A stretch of 64,000 nucleotides of DNA. Origin: Rhodospirillaceae bacterium. Its GTDB lineage: Bacteria > Pseudomonadota > Alphaproteobacteria > Bin65. The stretch is taken from positions 37,265 to 101,264 of the forward strand of contig JAPPLJ010000039.1 of the NCBI GenBank assembly GCA_028819475.1, in the 5' to 3' direction. The notes beneath the pieces were generated by a model. The model was not told where the DNA came from, made no database searches, and saw only the letters and a program-made list of their open reading frames with translations. Of this stretch, positions 8,443-16,589 are shown piece by piece; position 1 is the first letter of the stretch, and every line of letters begins with the position of its first letter. Position numbers and translations under genes: made by a program.

Positions 8443-9000
8443 TCACGGCGTGTGCGTGACGTTGCGGATCTCGACGCGCCGGTTGATCGCGGCTTCGGGG
8501 TCGTTCGGGTCCAGCAGCTGGCGCTCGCCCATGCCCTTCCAGCTGATCAGCGAACTGTCGAGCGCGAATTTGCGCACGATGTAGCCGACCACGGCGGCGG
8601 CCCGCCGGTCGGACAGGGCGTCGTTGTATTCCAGCGTGCCTTTCGCGTCTGTATGGCCGACGATCTCGATGGCCTGGCCCTTCAGCGCCTCGTTGGAGAG
8701 CGCCCGACCGAGCACGTCGAGGGTCAGCATGGAGTCGTTGTCGAGCCGGGCCGAATCGAAGGCGAAGGTCACCTTGAGGTCGATCGACGGCACCGGGCGT
8801 TTCTCCTCGCCGGTGACGGTCACGCCCCGCTTGCCGAAGCTGCGCGTCGTGCTGAAGCTGCGGGCCTTGGCCGGCCGCTTGGTCAGCGCCTCGATGATCT
8901 CCGTTTCGGTCCGCCGCGACTGGCTCTCGGCAGCGGGGGCGAGTGCGGCGCCCGTTATCGCCGTAAGAGCGACGGATAAGGCGATGCAGGATGTCTTCAT
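8443..9000 (-). CDS. OmpA-family protein
   Basis: 185-aa exported protein: signal peptide (about 1-24), a basic linker, and an OmpA C-terminal domain (about 75-183). The peptidoglycan-contact pattern is seen in GHTDAKG...YN..LSDRRA and the end NRRVEI. It probably tethers to the cell wall. It has no large beta-barrel, so it is not a full porin. It lies 4 bp downstream of the C1-type protease and 90 bp upstream of the MORN-caspase gene, suggesting one exported, cell-wall-associated locus. Confidence 0.88.
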   Translation of the reverse strand: MKTSCIALSVALTAITGAALAPAAESQSRRTETEIIEALTKRPAKARSFSTTRSFGKRGVTVTGEEKRPVPSIDLKVTFAFDSARLDNDSMLTLDVLGRALSNEALKGQAIEIVGHTDAKGTLEYNDALSDRRAAAVVGYIVRKFALDSSLISWKGMGERQLLDPNDPEAAINRRVEIRNVTHTP

Positions 9001-9004
9001 GGGT

Positions 9005-10561
9005 CTACTCTCCCTGTTTCGTCTCCAGGGCGACGAAGGCGGCGCCGACGACCCGCTCCGGCCGGGTCGGGTCGGGCCGGGCGACGATGGCGCGGCGCAG
9101 CGCGGTCAGGAATTCGCGCTCGGTCTCGATCAGCGGCCGCTTGCCGGCGAACAGCGGGCTGCGCGACGCAATGGCCACAACCATTTCCTTGCCAAAAGGC
9201 GCGGAGACAGTGAATTTCGGCCTTCCCTCCCGCCCGTCGCCGAAGGCCAGTGCGGTCCGGGCCGGCCAGGTCCTGAGCGTCACCGGATCGGAGCGGACCA
9301 GGTTGACCACCTTGCCGTCGGCCTGGACATAGGCGACGTGCAGATAGCCCTGGAAGCCGGCCATCCTGACTCCGAAGCTCAGGGTCTCGCCGGCCCGGTA
9401 GGCGCGCTTCGGCAGGGCGATGATCGGCCGGCTCGTGTGGGCCAGCGGCTTCGCCAGGGTCATCAGGGTCTCGCATTGCGGCCACGGCCGCAGCGCAACG
9501 GCGACCTGCGCGTTGGCCTGTGCCGCCGCCCGGCGCACCTTGGCGAGATCGTCCTTCGCGCCGACGAAGCCGATGACGGCCGGCTTGCCGTTCCTCGTCG
9601 CGACCCTGAGCCGGCCGCAGGAAACCGCCGGCAACCGGATTGTCTGCACGGCCGGCGGCGGCTTGGGTTTGGGCGGCGCGGGTTTTGCCGCGAGGCGCAT
9701 GGCGAAGCCGTATTTCACCCGCCGCCGGAAGGTATCGTAGCCGATCCGGCCGAAACCGCGCTCGCCCCAGCGCCGGCCCCAGGAGTTGACGACCTTGAAA
9801 TAGCGGCCGCGTTCCGAGTAACCGACGACGGTCACGGCATGGCCGTCCTGCCGGAGATCGACCGGACCGGCGCGCCAGACGCGCCGGCCGCGCAGCCGGT
9901 GGAACGCCCGGTCCGGCACCATGCCGATCACCACCGGATGGCCCTTGGCCAGTTCGGCCTTGACCTGGTCGGGGCGGCCGGTATCGACCCGCAGCCAGCC
10001 GGCGATGCGGAACCGGGTGGCGCGCGCGACGGTCCCCGGCCCCGGCCGGCGGCAGCGCCGCGGACCGTAGGGATAGGTGGCCCAGGAGACCGCGCCGTTC
10101 TTCAGCAGGTTGAGGGCGTCGCTGATCCGGCTGCCGGTATCGCAGCCGGCGCCCGGCCGGCGGATCGTATCGTAGATGAAGGCTGGGCTGGGAATCCGGT
10201 CGGCGCCCAGGCGCCCGCCGCCGCCGGGCGTGCTGTTATAGTAGGAGCGGGCGGCATAGCCGACCGCCCAGCCGACGCAGGAGCCCTGTCTGCCCTGGTG
10301 GCCCGCGGGCGGAAAGCGGTGGCTCAGATCGATCCGTTCGGGCAGGAACGCCCGGAACGTCCGGGTCTGCGGCCGTTTCGCCAGCGCCGCCGGGTCTTCC
10401 GGCAATGCGCCGGTGGCATAGACTGTGTCTTCCGGGTCCGGCTGCTCCTGGGCTCGCGCGGTCTGTGTCACGGCGGCGAGAGCCAGCGCAATCGCTCCCG
10501 TCAGGACAACGCCGAAGGGAGCAATCGCAAACCCGCCAATTTTATCGCAGTGGGGCCTCAT
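9005..10561 (-). CDS. Exported papain-like (C1) peptidase with DUF4384-like C-terminal domain
   Basis: 518-aa protein with a hydrophobic export signal (about 10-37, ending ARA). The papain-type catalytic set is intact: Q92 and C95 (RQGSCVGWA), H241 (DGHAVTVVGY) and N259 (VVNSWG). After a Pro-rich hinge (about 290-305) the C-terminal part (about 385-518) resembles DUF4384, a domain also found attached to bacterial caspase-like proteins. ATG 10561 is used; an open frame continues upstream but runs antisense to the transposase. The IS1595 element has landed 35 bp upstream, so this gene's original promoter has probably been displaced. Confidence 0.82.
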   Translation of the reverse strand: MRPHCDKIGGFAIAPFGVVLTGAIALALAAVTQTARAQEQPDPEDTVYATGALPEDPAALAKRPQTRTFRAFLPERIDLSHRFPPAGHQGRQGSCVGWAVGYAARSYYNSTPGGGGRLGADRIPSPAFIYDTIRRPGAGCDTGSRISDALNLLKNGAVSWATYPYGPRRCRRPGPGTVARATRFRIAGWLRVDTGRPDQVKAELAKGHPVVIGMVPDRAFHRLRGRRVWRAGPVDLRQDGHAVTVVGYSERGRYFKVVNSWGRRWGERGFGRIGYDTFRRRVKYGFAMRLAAKPAPPKPKPPPAVQTIRLPAVSCGRLRVATRNGKPAVIGFVGAKDDLAKVRRAAAQANAQVAVALRPWPQCETLMTLAKPLAHTSRPIIALPKRAYRAGETLSFGVRMAGFQGYLHVAYVQADGKVVNLVRSDPVTLRTWPARTALAFGDGREGRPKFTVSAPFGKEMVVAIASRSPLFAGKRPLIETEREFLTALRRAIVARPDPTRPERVVGAAFVALETKQGE

Positions 10562-10595
10562 ATTGACAGAATATTGCTGAATCACCGATTTATAA

Positions 10596-10603
10596 ATTTT
10601 TTT
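10596..10603 (+). repeat. 8-bp target-site duplication, left copy
   Basis: ATTTTTTT directly before the left terminal repeat, matching ATTTTTTT directly after the right terminal repeat. Eight base pairs is the duplication size typical of the IS1595 family. It shows insertion into a T-rich tract. Confidence 0.85.
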
Positions 10604-10625
10604 CGGAATAAGTAGATAGGGGCTT
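10604..10625 (+). repeat. Left terminal inverted repeat of the IS1595 element
   Basis: 22 bp, perfect match to the reverse complement of 13238-13259. The next bases diverge, so the repeat ends here. Confidence 0.92.
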
Positions 10626-10672
10626 GAAATATCCCCGTCAATCCCTATATTCAGAGTACAGGGAGAGACGCC

Positions 10673-11551
10673 ATGAACCTCATCACCATCTTCCAACGCT
10701 ACCCGGATCAGGAAGCTTGCATTGAGCATATGGAGCGCGTGCGCTGGGGCGACGAAGCCCATTGCCCGCACTGCGGTTCCGTCAAGGTCGCCCGCAAGGC
10801 GGAGCGGTACAGGGTAGGCCGCTGGAATTGCCACGATTGCAAGGCCAGCTTCAACGTCCTGTCCGGGACCATCTTCGAAAAGACGAAAATCCCGCTGCAA
10901 AAGTGGTTCATGGCTATCGGGATCATGGTCAACGCCAAAAAGAGCGTTTCCAGTTTCCAGTTGTCCCGCGATCTCGACATGAACCAAAAATCGGCATGGT
11001 ACATGCAACAGCGTATCCGGGCCGCGATGGCCGCGGATCAAGGCCCGCTGCTTCAAGGGATTGTCGAGGCGGATGAAACCTACGTCGGCGGCAAGCCCCG
11101 GAAGCCGAACCGCCGCGACGACGACGGGCCGGGCAAGCCGCGCGGTCGCGGAACATCCAAGACTCCGGTTGTCGGCGCTGTAGAGCGCGGCGGCCGGGCC
11201 GTTGCCCGCATTGCCGATGGGCTGGACGGCAAAAGCCTTCTGCGGTTCCTGAAACAGAATGTCGATCCGGTCGGAACGCTCCTGATTACCGACGAATGGA
11301 AGGGCTACAAGCCGGTCCGTAAAGCCTACCAGCACGCCGTTATCAAGCACTCCGAAGCCTACGCCGACGGCGACACGCACACGAACACCATTGAAGGCGT
11401 TTGGGCGCTCCTGAAGCGGGCGCGGTACGGGCAGCACCATCATTACACCCGCCACTGGATGCCTCTGTTCATTGCCGAAGCGGTCTGGAAATACAATCAC
11501 CGAAAGACGGACAGGGGCTTCGATATGTTCATGCGGAGTTGCTTCGCATGA
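10673..11551 (+). CDS. tnp: IS1595-family transposase (ISXO2-like)
   Basis: 292-aa DDE-type transposase that excises and inserts the element. The N-terminal zinc ribbon uses C31-C34 and C53-C56. The catalytic domain shows D134 (VEADETYVGG), D207 (LITDEWKGY) and the third acidic site E241 with N238 (NTIEGVWALLKR). Length and motif order fit the family with nothing missing, so it should be active. GGGAGAG precedes the ATG. Its stop overlaps the passenger start (ATGA), coupling the two genes. Confidence 0.95.
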   Translation: MNLITIFQRYPDQEACIEHMERVRWGDEAHCPHCGSVKVARKAERYRVGRWNCHDCKASFNVLSGTIFEKTKIPLQKWFMAIGIMVNAKKSVSSFQLSRDLDMNQKSAWYMQQRIRAAMAADQGPLLQGIVEADETYVGGKPRKPNRRDDDGPGKPRGRGTSKTPVVGAVERGGRAVARIADGLDGKSLLRFLKQNVDPVGTLLITDEWKGYKPVRKAYQHAVIKHSEAYADGDTHTNTIEGVWALLKRARYGQHHHYTRHWMPLFIAEAVWKYNHRKTDRGFDMFMRSCFA

Positions 11552-13233
11552 ACCGCCTCTATTACGGCGACTGCCTCACCGTCATGCAGGAAATGTCGCT
11601 CGGCAGTGTGGATCTGATCTATCTCGATCCGCCGTTCCAATCGAACCGCGATTACAACGCCATCTATCAGGACGAAACCGGCCGTCCTCTGCCCGATCAA
11701 ATCGAAGCGTTTTGCGATACATGGACTCTGGATGCAGACCGGGAGCGCGCCATCCGCGCCATGCCGGTGCTGATGCGCGAACATGGGATCGAAGACGAAA
11801 TCGCGGAGTTCTGGCGCTTGTGGATGAACGCGCTACGCAAGACGAACCCGCGGCTTCTGGCGTATCTGTCCTACATGGTGCAGCGGCTATTACCCATGCG
11901 CGGCCTGTTGAAGCCGACCGGAAGCCTGTACCTTCACTGCGATCCGACCGCCAGTCACTACATCAAAGTGATGCTTGACGGGCTGTTCGGGCATGAGAAT
12001 TTTCGGAATGAAATTGTCTGGCGGCGCACCGGCGCGCATGGCCGCGCGAAAAGATGGGGACCAATTCACGATACGCTTTTGTTTTACAGCCGAGGAAAAA
12101 AGTACACATGGAATCGCGTTTTTGAAGCCTATGATCCCGAATACATTGAGAACTTTTACCGCTTCAAAGATGACCATGACCGCTATCGTCTTGTGACGCT
12201 TGATGGCCCTGGGACCAGGAAAGGCGATTCCGGGCAACCGTGGCGAGGGGTAAATCCGACCGATAAGGGGCGGCATTGGGAATTGCCGCCGGATCGCGCA
12301 TTGCCAGACTGGTTCGATTTTCCCGAAGGCTATTCCGGCATGACAATTCAAGAGCGTCTTGATGTTCTTGATGCAGCCGGCCTGATTTACTGGCCGCCGC
12401 GTGGGTCCGTTCCGCAGTACAAACGCTATCTGTCCGTGTCTGCGGGCAACCCGGTTCAAGATATTGTCTCGGATATTAGGCCCATAGGATCGCAGGCCAA
12501 AGAGCGGCTCGGCTACAACACACAAAAGCCGATAGAACTTCTAGAGCGGATCATCGCGGCCAGCTCGAATCCCGGCGACGTGGTATTCGATCCGTTCTGC
12601 GGGTGCGCCACGACGCTTGAAGCGGCGCACCGCCTCGGCCGGCGCTGGATCGGAATCGACATTGCCATTCACGCCATAAAGCGCGTGGCCAAAATACGGC
12701 TGGAAGAGCGGTTGAAGCTGGTCGAGGGAACCGACTTCACGATTGACGGTGTCCCGCGCAACCTCGAAGGCGCGCGCGACCTGTGGACCCGCGACAAGTA
12801 CCATTTCCAGAAATGGGCAGTCGAGGAAGTGGACGGCTTCGTTACGACCCGCCGCGGCAGCGACGGCGGTATCGACGGGCGGCTCTACTTCGCCATGCCG
12901 CAGACCAGCCCCACGGCGCGCGATCCGCTCCGCTCAATGGTGATTGAAGTGAAAGGCGGCAAGAACGTCGGTATCGGCGTTGTGCGCGACCTGCGCGGCG
13001 TCCTGGAGCGTGAGGAAGCCGAGATGGCAGGGCTGATAGTCATGGACGATCCCGGCCCGCGCAAGCGCGCCAATTTCGAGCGGGAGATGGCCGCGGCTGG
13101 CGATCTCGACGTGTTCGGAACGCTCTATCCCCGGATGCAGCTTTTGACGGTCGAGGAAATTATCGGCGGCGCACGCTTCAACACGCCGGGAGCGGTCGGA
13201 AAAGGTGCTGGACAAGCCGCCCTTGCTGTGTGA
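11548..13233 (+). CDS. Beta-class DNA methyltransferase fused to a PD-(D/E)XK nuclease-like domain
   Basis: 561-aa passenger protein. Residues 1-380 form an amino-methyltransferase: the catalytic motif DPPF (27-30) comes first, a long target-recognition region follows, then the SAM-binding motif DPFCGCATT (348-356), i.e. beta-class order for N6-adenine or N4-cytosine. Residues about 410-540 look like an Mrr-type restriction-endonuclease fold: a GSDGGIDG loop with D443, then IEVKGG with E467 and K469. Such a fusion could modify and cut DNA in one polypeptide. No separate restriction or specificity gene is present. The start overlaps the transposase stop; the middle of the gene is richer in A+T than surrounding genes, a sign of foreign origin. 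Recognition sequence unknown. Confidence 0.85.
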   Translation: MNRLYYGDCLTVMQEMSLGSVDLIYLDPPFQSNRDYNAIYQDETGRPLPDQIEAFCDTWTLDADRERAIRAMPVLMREHGIEDEIAEFWRLWMNALRKTNPRLLAYLSYMVQRLLPMRGLLKPTGSLYLHCDPTASHYIKVMLDGLFGHENFRNEIVWRRTGAHGRAKRWGPIHDTLLFYSRGKKYTWNRVFEAYDPEYIENFYRFKDDHDRYRLVTLDGPGTRKGDSGQPWRGVNPTDKGRHWELPPDRALPDWFDFPEGYSGMTIQERLDVLDAAGLIYWPPRGSVPQYKRYLSVSAGNPVQDIVSDIRPIGSQAKERLGYNTQKPIELLERIIAASSNPGDVVFDPFCGCATTLEAAHRLGRRWIGIDIAIHAIKRVAKIRLEERLKLVEGTDFTIDGVPRNLEGARDLWTRDKYHFQKWAVEEVDGFVTTRRGSDGGIDGRLYFAMPQTSPTARDPLRSMVIEVKGGKNVGIGVVRDLRGVLEREEAEMAGLIVMDDPGPRKRANFEREMAAAGDLDVFGTLYPRMQLLTVEEIIGGARFNTPGAVGKGAGQAALAV

Positions 13234-13237
13234 TATT

Positions 13238-13259
13238 AAGCCCCTATCTACTTATTCCG
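13238..13259 (-). repeat. Right terminal inverted repeat of the IS1595 element
   Basis: 22 bp, exact inverted copy of 10604-10625. It begins 4 bp after the passenger stop codon, so the element is packed to its end with coding sequence. Confidence 0.92.
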
Positions 13260-13267
13260 ATTTTTTT
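13260..13267 (+). repeat. 8-bp target-site duplication, right copy
   Basis: ATTTTTTT, identical to 10596-10603. The T-run continues for two more bases on this side, so the exact boundary could slide slightly. Confidence 0.8.
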
Positions 13268-13358
13268 TTATAATTAGGAAACATTATGGCACTAGCAAGA
13301 TTTTGGTGTGGCGGCCGGTCCCTCCGGGACCAAGACCCGCAGCGTTCGCCCGGCACGT

Positions 13359-13384
13359 CTTGATCCGCGGCGGTTCGCCCGGCA
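13359..13384 (+). repeat. Dispersed 26-nt repeat, copy B
   Basis: Identical to 4245-4270. Here a partial second copy of its end (GTTCGCCCGGCA) lies just upstream at about 13344-13355. The rest of the stretch between the IS and the next gene (13268-13513) shows no convincing gene. Confidence 0.5.
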
Positions 13385-13513
13385 TTCTTCGCTGCGACGG
13401 GCCGGACGATGCCCTGCCTGTCCCTGCCCCGTGCCGGAAGTTCCGTCCGGCATGACGCAGGATTGATCGCCAGACGGGTTGGCTTTACCCGGCCGGCGCG
13501 GGAAGATGGCCGC

Positions 13514-13546
13514 ATGAACGACGCCGGTTCCAGGACGGCTGCATGA
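13514..13546 (+). other. Possible 10-codon leader ORF before the AI-2E-type permease gene
   Basis: ATG at 13514 opens a reading frame MNDAGSRTAA whose TGA overlaps the ATG of the permease gene (ATGA). The overlap would couple translation. Such short ORFs arise by chance in GC-rich DNA, so this is only a candidate. Confidence 0.25.
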
Positions 13547-14736
13547 CCGACGACCGCCAGACGGACGGTGCTGCACCGGCGGGTGGACCCGGCGCCGGCG
13601 CGGACGAAACAGCCGGCGCCGGCGTGCGCGCGCGTCGGATGCTCATTGCCGACGCGCCGGCGCGGCTGCGCTTTCTCAATATCGCGGCCGCCCTCGGCCT
13701 GGTCGCGCTGCTGTTCTTCGTTCTCGTCGTCGGCCGGGACTTCCTGGTGCCGTTCGTGGTCGCCATCGCGATCTGGTACCTGATGATCGCGCTGAAGGAG
13801 TCCTTCAAGCAGAGCACGAAATACACCCGTATTCCGGTGCCGGATGCGATCGCCATGGTCCTCGCCATCGCGGCGACCGTTCTGGTGATCACCTTGATCG
13901 TGGTGTTGATCAACTCAAGCATAAACGGGGTCGTTGCCTCGATCCCGAAATATCAGGACCGGTTCAACGACATTATCGGCAACACGCTGAAGCTGACCGG
14001 CTACGAGGGCGAGAACCCCCTGCGCGAGTTCATCGCCAACCTGCGGCCGCAGGAATATGTCTCGCGCGCCGCCGGCGCGATCGGCGGCCTGGTCCAGGAC
14101 ATGGGCCTGATCATCGTCTATGTGCTGTTCCTGCTGCTCGAGACCTGGACCTTCCGGCGCAAGCTGAACGCGCTGGCGCGGACCGATACGCACCGGGAGA
14201 ACCTGCGCACGACGATCCGCGAGATCGGCGAGGACATCAACACCTACATGCGGATCAAGACCTGGCTGTCCGCGGCGGTGGCGGTGTTGTGCTACGCGGC
14301 GATGAAGCTGGCCGGTGTTGATTTCGCCGAGTTCTGGGCCGTCCTGTTCTTCCTGCTCAATTACATCCCGACCATCGGCGCGATCCTCGCCGTGTTCTTC
14401 CCGGCCGTGCTGATGATCGTCCAGTTCACCAGCATCCCGCTGATCGTTTCGGTGATCGTCGTGCTGATCGCGATTCCGACCGTGATCAACAATTTCGTCG
14501 AGCCGCGCATGATGGGCCGGTCGCTGAACCTGAGCTCGCTGGTCATCATCATGTCGCTGATCCTGTGGGGCAGCATCTGGGGCATCATCGGCATGTTCCT
14601 GTGCGTGCCGATCATGGTGATCCTGAACATCGTGCTGGCCAAGTTCGACTCGACCCGGCCCCTCGCCGTCATGCTGTCGGCCAACGGCAGGATCGATTCG
14701 AACCGCGCCGTGACGGCATCGCAACCGGCGGAATAG
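13543..14736 (+). CDS. AI-2E family (PerM/UPF0118) membrane transporter
   Basis: 397-aa inner-membrane protein with about eight hydrophobic segments, beginning near residue 45, and the family pattern in the C-terminal half: NYIPTIGAILAVFFP, then VINNFVEPRMMGRSLNLS and IIGMFLCVP. Family members export small molecules or act as cation/proton antiporters; no specific substrate can be given. Its stop lies 2 bp before the NitT/TauT-type ATPase, so the genes may share a transcript, though function need not be linked. Confidence 0.88.
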   Translation: MTDDRQTDGAAPAGGPGAGADETAGAGVRARRMLIADAPARLRFLNIAAALGLVALLFFVLVVGRDFLVPFVVAIAIWYLMIALKESFKQSTKYTRIPVPDAIAMVLAIAATVLVITLIVVLINSSINGVVASIPKYQDRFNDIIGNTLKLTGYEGENPLREFIANLRPQEYVSRAAGAIGGLVQDMGLIIVYVLFLLLETWTFRRKLNALARTDTHRENLRTTIREIGEDINTYMRIKTWLSAAVAVLCYAAMKLAGVDFAEFWAVLFFLLNYIPTIGAILAVFFPAVLMIVQFTSIPLIVSVIVVLIAIPTVINNFVEPRMMGRSLNLSSLVIIMSLILWGSIWGIIGMFLCVPIMVILNIVLAKFDSTRPLAVMLSANGRIDSNRAVTASQPAE

Positions 14737-14738
14737 CG

Positions 14739-15539
14739 ATGGCCGGAGCCAGCGCCGCTGCGCCGGTCGTGCGTTTCGACGACGTGAGCGTGCGCTTCGG
14801 CGACGAAACGATCTACGACGGGCTCTCCTTTGCCGTCGAGGCCGGCGAATTCCTGTGCATCCTAGGGCCGAGCGGCTGCGGCAAGTCGACATCGCTCAGG
14901 CTGATGGGCGATCTTCTGGCGATCCAGGGCGGGCGGGTCGAGATCGAAGGCCGGACTCCGGCCGAAGCCTGGGACCGGCTCGCCTACGTCTTCCAGTCGC
15001 CGCGCCTGGTACCCTGGCGCACCGCGCTCGGCAACGTCATGCTGGGGATGGACCTGCGCTTCGACGGCATGGCCAAGGCCGAAAAGGCGGACCGGGCCGG
15101 ACAGTTGCTGGACCTTGTCGGCCTTGCCGCCGACACCGGCAAGTTTCCGGCGATGCTCTCCGGCGGCGAGCGCCAGCGCGTGGCGATCGCCCGGGCGCTT
15201 TCGGTCGAGCCCGACATCATTCTGATGGACGAGCCGTTTTCCGCCCTCGACCTCAACACGCGGCGGCGCATGCGGCAGGAGATCATCCGCATCTGGCGCG
15301 AAACCGGCAAGACCATCGTGTTCGTAACCCACGACATCGACGAAGCCTTGGTACTTGCCGACCGCATCCTGTTATTGTCCAACAAGCCGACATCGGTTCT
15401 GGATATACTCGCGATCGACGAACCGCGTCCGCGCGATATCGGCGAGACGCCCAGCCTGCGCGAGCGGCGGGACGAATTGGTGCGCCTGTTCCGCCGTCTG
15501 GAACCGGGCGAAGTCAATCTGGAGGGAGAAACAGTATGA
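14739..15539 (+). CDS. NitT/TauT-type ABC transporter ATPase
   Basis: 266-aa ATPase of the nitrate/sulfonate/taurine/pyrimidine-precursor importer class. Walker A GPSGCGKST, Q-loop VFQSPRLVPWRT, signature LSGGERQRV, Walker B IILMDEPFSALD, switch VTHDIDEA, all typical of SsuB/TauB relatives. ATG 14739 follows the permease stop by 2 bp. Its stop overlaps the binding-protein start (ATGA). Confidence 0.92.
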   Translation: MAGASAAAPVVRFDDVSVRFGDETIYDGLSFAVEAGEFLCILGPSGCGKSTSLRLMGDLLAIQGGRVEIEGRTPAEAWDRLAYVFQSPRLVPWRTALGNVMLGMDLRFDGMAKAEKADRAGQLLDLVGLAADTGKFPAMLSGGERQRVAIARALSVEPDIILMDEPFSALDLNTRRRMRQEIIRIWRETGKTIVFVTHDIDEALVLADRILLLSNKPTSVLDILAIDEPRPRDIGETPSLRERRDELVRLFRRLEPGEVNLEGETV

Positions 15540-16564
15540 TCGAACGTAATATTTTGCCGGATCGCCGGCGGGTTTTCGCCGGCCTGTGCGCCGGGGCCCT
15601 TGCATTGAGTATGGGGGCTCTTGGGCTCGGGGCCGCGCCGGCCGCCGCCAAGGAGAAGGTCACCTACGGCTATCTGATCGACCCGGCGCTCGAAGGCGTG
15701 CTCTACGCCATCAAGCAGGGCATCGTGAAATCCGACAAGATCGAGATCGACGGCAAGGCGCTGGCCATCCCGGCGCTGATCCAGTCCACCCCCACCAAGC
15801 GGTTCGACGTGCTGATGAACGCCGTCATGGCGATTCCGCTCGCCGCCAAGCGCGGGCTCAAACTGGTCGTCCTGTCCAGCGCCTTGCGCGCCGGCAAGGG
15901 CGGGCTCGGCGCCGGCATCTGGGTCAAGAAGGACAGCCCCTACAAGACGATGGCCGACCTCAAGGGCAAGACCATCGGCAACTATGCCCTGCGCGCGACC
16001 GGTACGACCTGGATCCGCCTGGCCCTGCTCAAGAAATACAAGCTGAACGTGTCCTACAAGGGCGGCGACATGAACTGGGTGCAAATCCCCGCGCCGGCGC
16101 TCCTGACCGCGCTGGAGACCGGCCGGGTCGACGCCGCGACGCTGATCCACTCCCAGGCCTACAGGGCGCGCGGCTCCGGCAACTACCGGGTGCTCGCCTG
16201 GACCAACAAGGACATCCGGGAACTCTACGGCGTCGATACCGTGGCCGCCGTCAACGTGACCTATCCGGAGAAGCTCGCCAAGCGGCCGGAGGCGTTCCGG
16301 GAATTCAACCGGATGCTGTACGAATCGGTGCAGTATGCCGTGAAGAATCCCGGCGAGGTCGGCGCGGCGATCGCCAAGGGCGGCAAGATCAGTGCGGCCT
16401 ATTTCAAGGCCTGGCTGACGGATTATTCCTACTTCCCGGGCGCGGTTTCCGACGCCGACATGAAGGCGATGGAAACGATCTGGTCCGGCGCGAAGGAGAT
16501 GGGCATCCTCAAGTCGGTGCCGAAGGCCGCCGACGTGGTGTGGGAGCACGCCATCCGCGAATAG
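15536..16564 (+). CDS. NitT/TauT-type ABC transporter substrate-binding protein
   Basis: 342-aa periplasmic receptor. The N-terminus DRRRVFAGL followed by a hydrophobic stretch ending AAA^KEK looks like a signal peptide, possibly Tat-dependent because of the twin arginines. The body has the SsuA/NMT1 fold pattern (MADLKGKTIG, TALETGRVDAA). GGAGGGAG lies upstream of the ATG. The operon has no sulfonatase or nitrate gene; the downstream hydrolases suggest an organic substrate, which is inference. Confidence 0.87.
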   Translation: MIERNILPDRRRVFAGLCAGALALSMGALGLGAAPAAAKEKVTYGYLIDPALEGVLYAIKQGIVKSDKIEIDGKALAIPALIQSTPTKRFDVLMNAVMAIPLAAKRGLKLVVLSSALRAGKGGLGAGIWVKKDSPYKTMADLKGKTIGNYALRATGTTWIRLALLKKYKLNVSYKGGDMNWVQIPAPALLTALETGRVDAATLIHSQAYRARGSGNYRVLAWTNKDIRELYGVDTVAAVNVTYPEKLAKRPEAFREFNRMLYESVQYAVKNPGEVGAAIAKGGKISAAYFKAWLTDYSYFPGAVSDADMKAMETIWSGAKEMGILKSVPKAADVVWEHAIRE

Positions 16565-16589
16565 GCGCCGGCCAGTCTGAGCCGGATCG

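Larger units (their letters stand above)
10604..13259 (+). mobile_element. IS1595-family element with methyltransferase-nuclease passenger gene
   Basis: A 2656-bp element bounded by perfect 22-bp terminal inverted repeats (10604-10625 and 13238-13259, beginning CGGAATAAGTAGATA) and an 8-bp direct duplication. It holds two overlapping plus-strand genes, an ISXO2-type transposase and a DNA methyltransferase fused to a nuclease-like domain. Intact ends, an intact transposase triad and exact duplication imply recent insertion. The passenger makes it longer than a minimal IS of this family (about 1 kb). Its middle part has visibly lower GC than the host DNA. Confidence 0.93.

Noticed and set aside
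10562..11500. N-terminal extension of the papain-like protease frame into the IS
   Set aside because: It is antisense to the transposase and upstream of a good ATG with a signal peptide; an accidental open frame created by the insertion.
13260..13269. T-run after the IS as an intrinsic terminator
   Set aside because: The terminal inverted repeat lies at the opposite end from its partner and does not form a local hairpin; the T-run is host target sequence.
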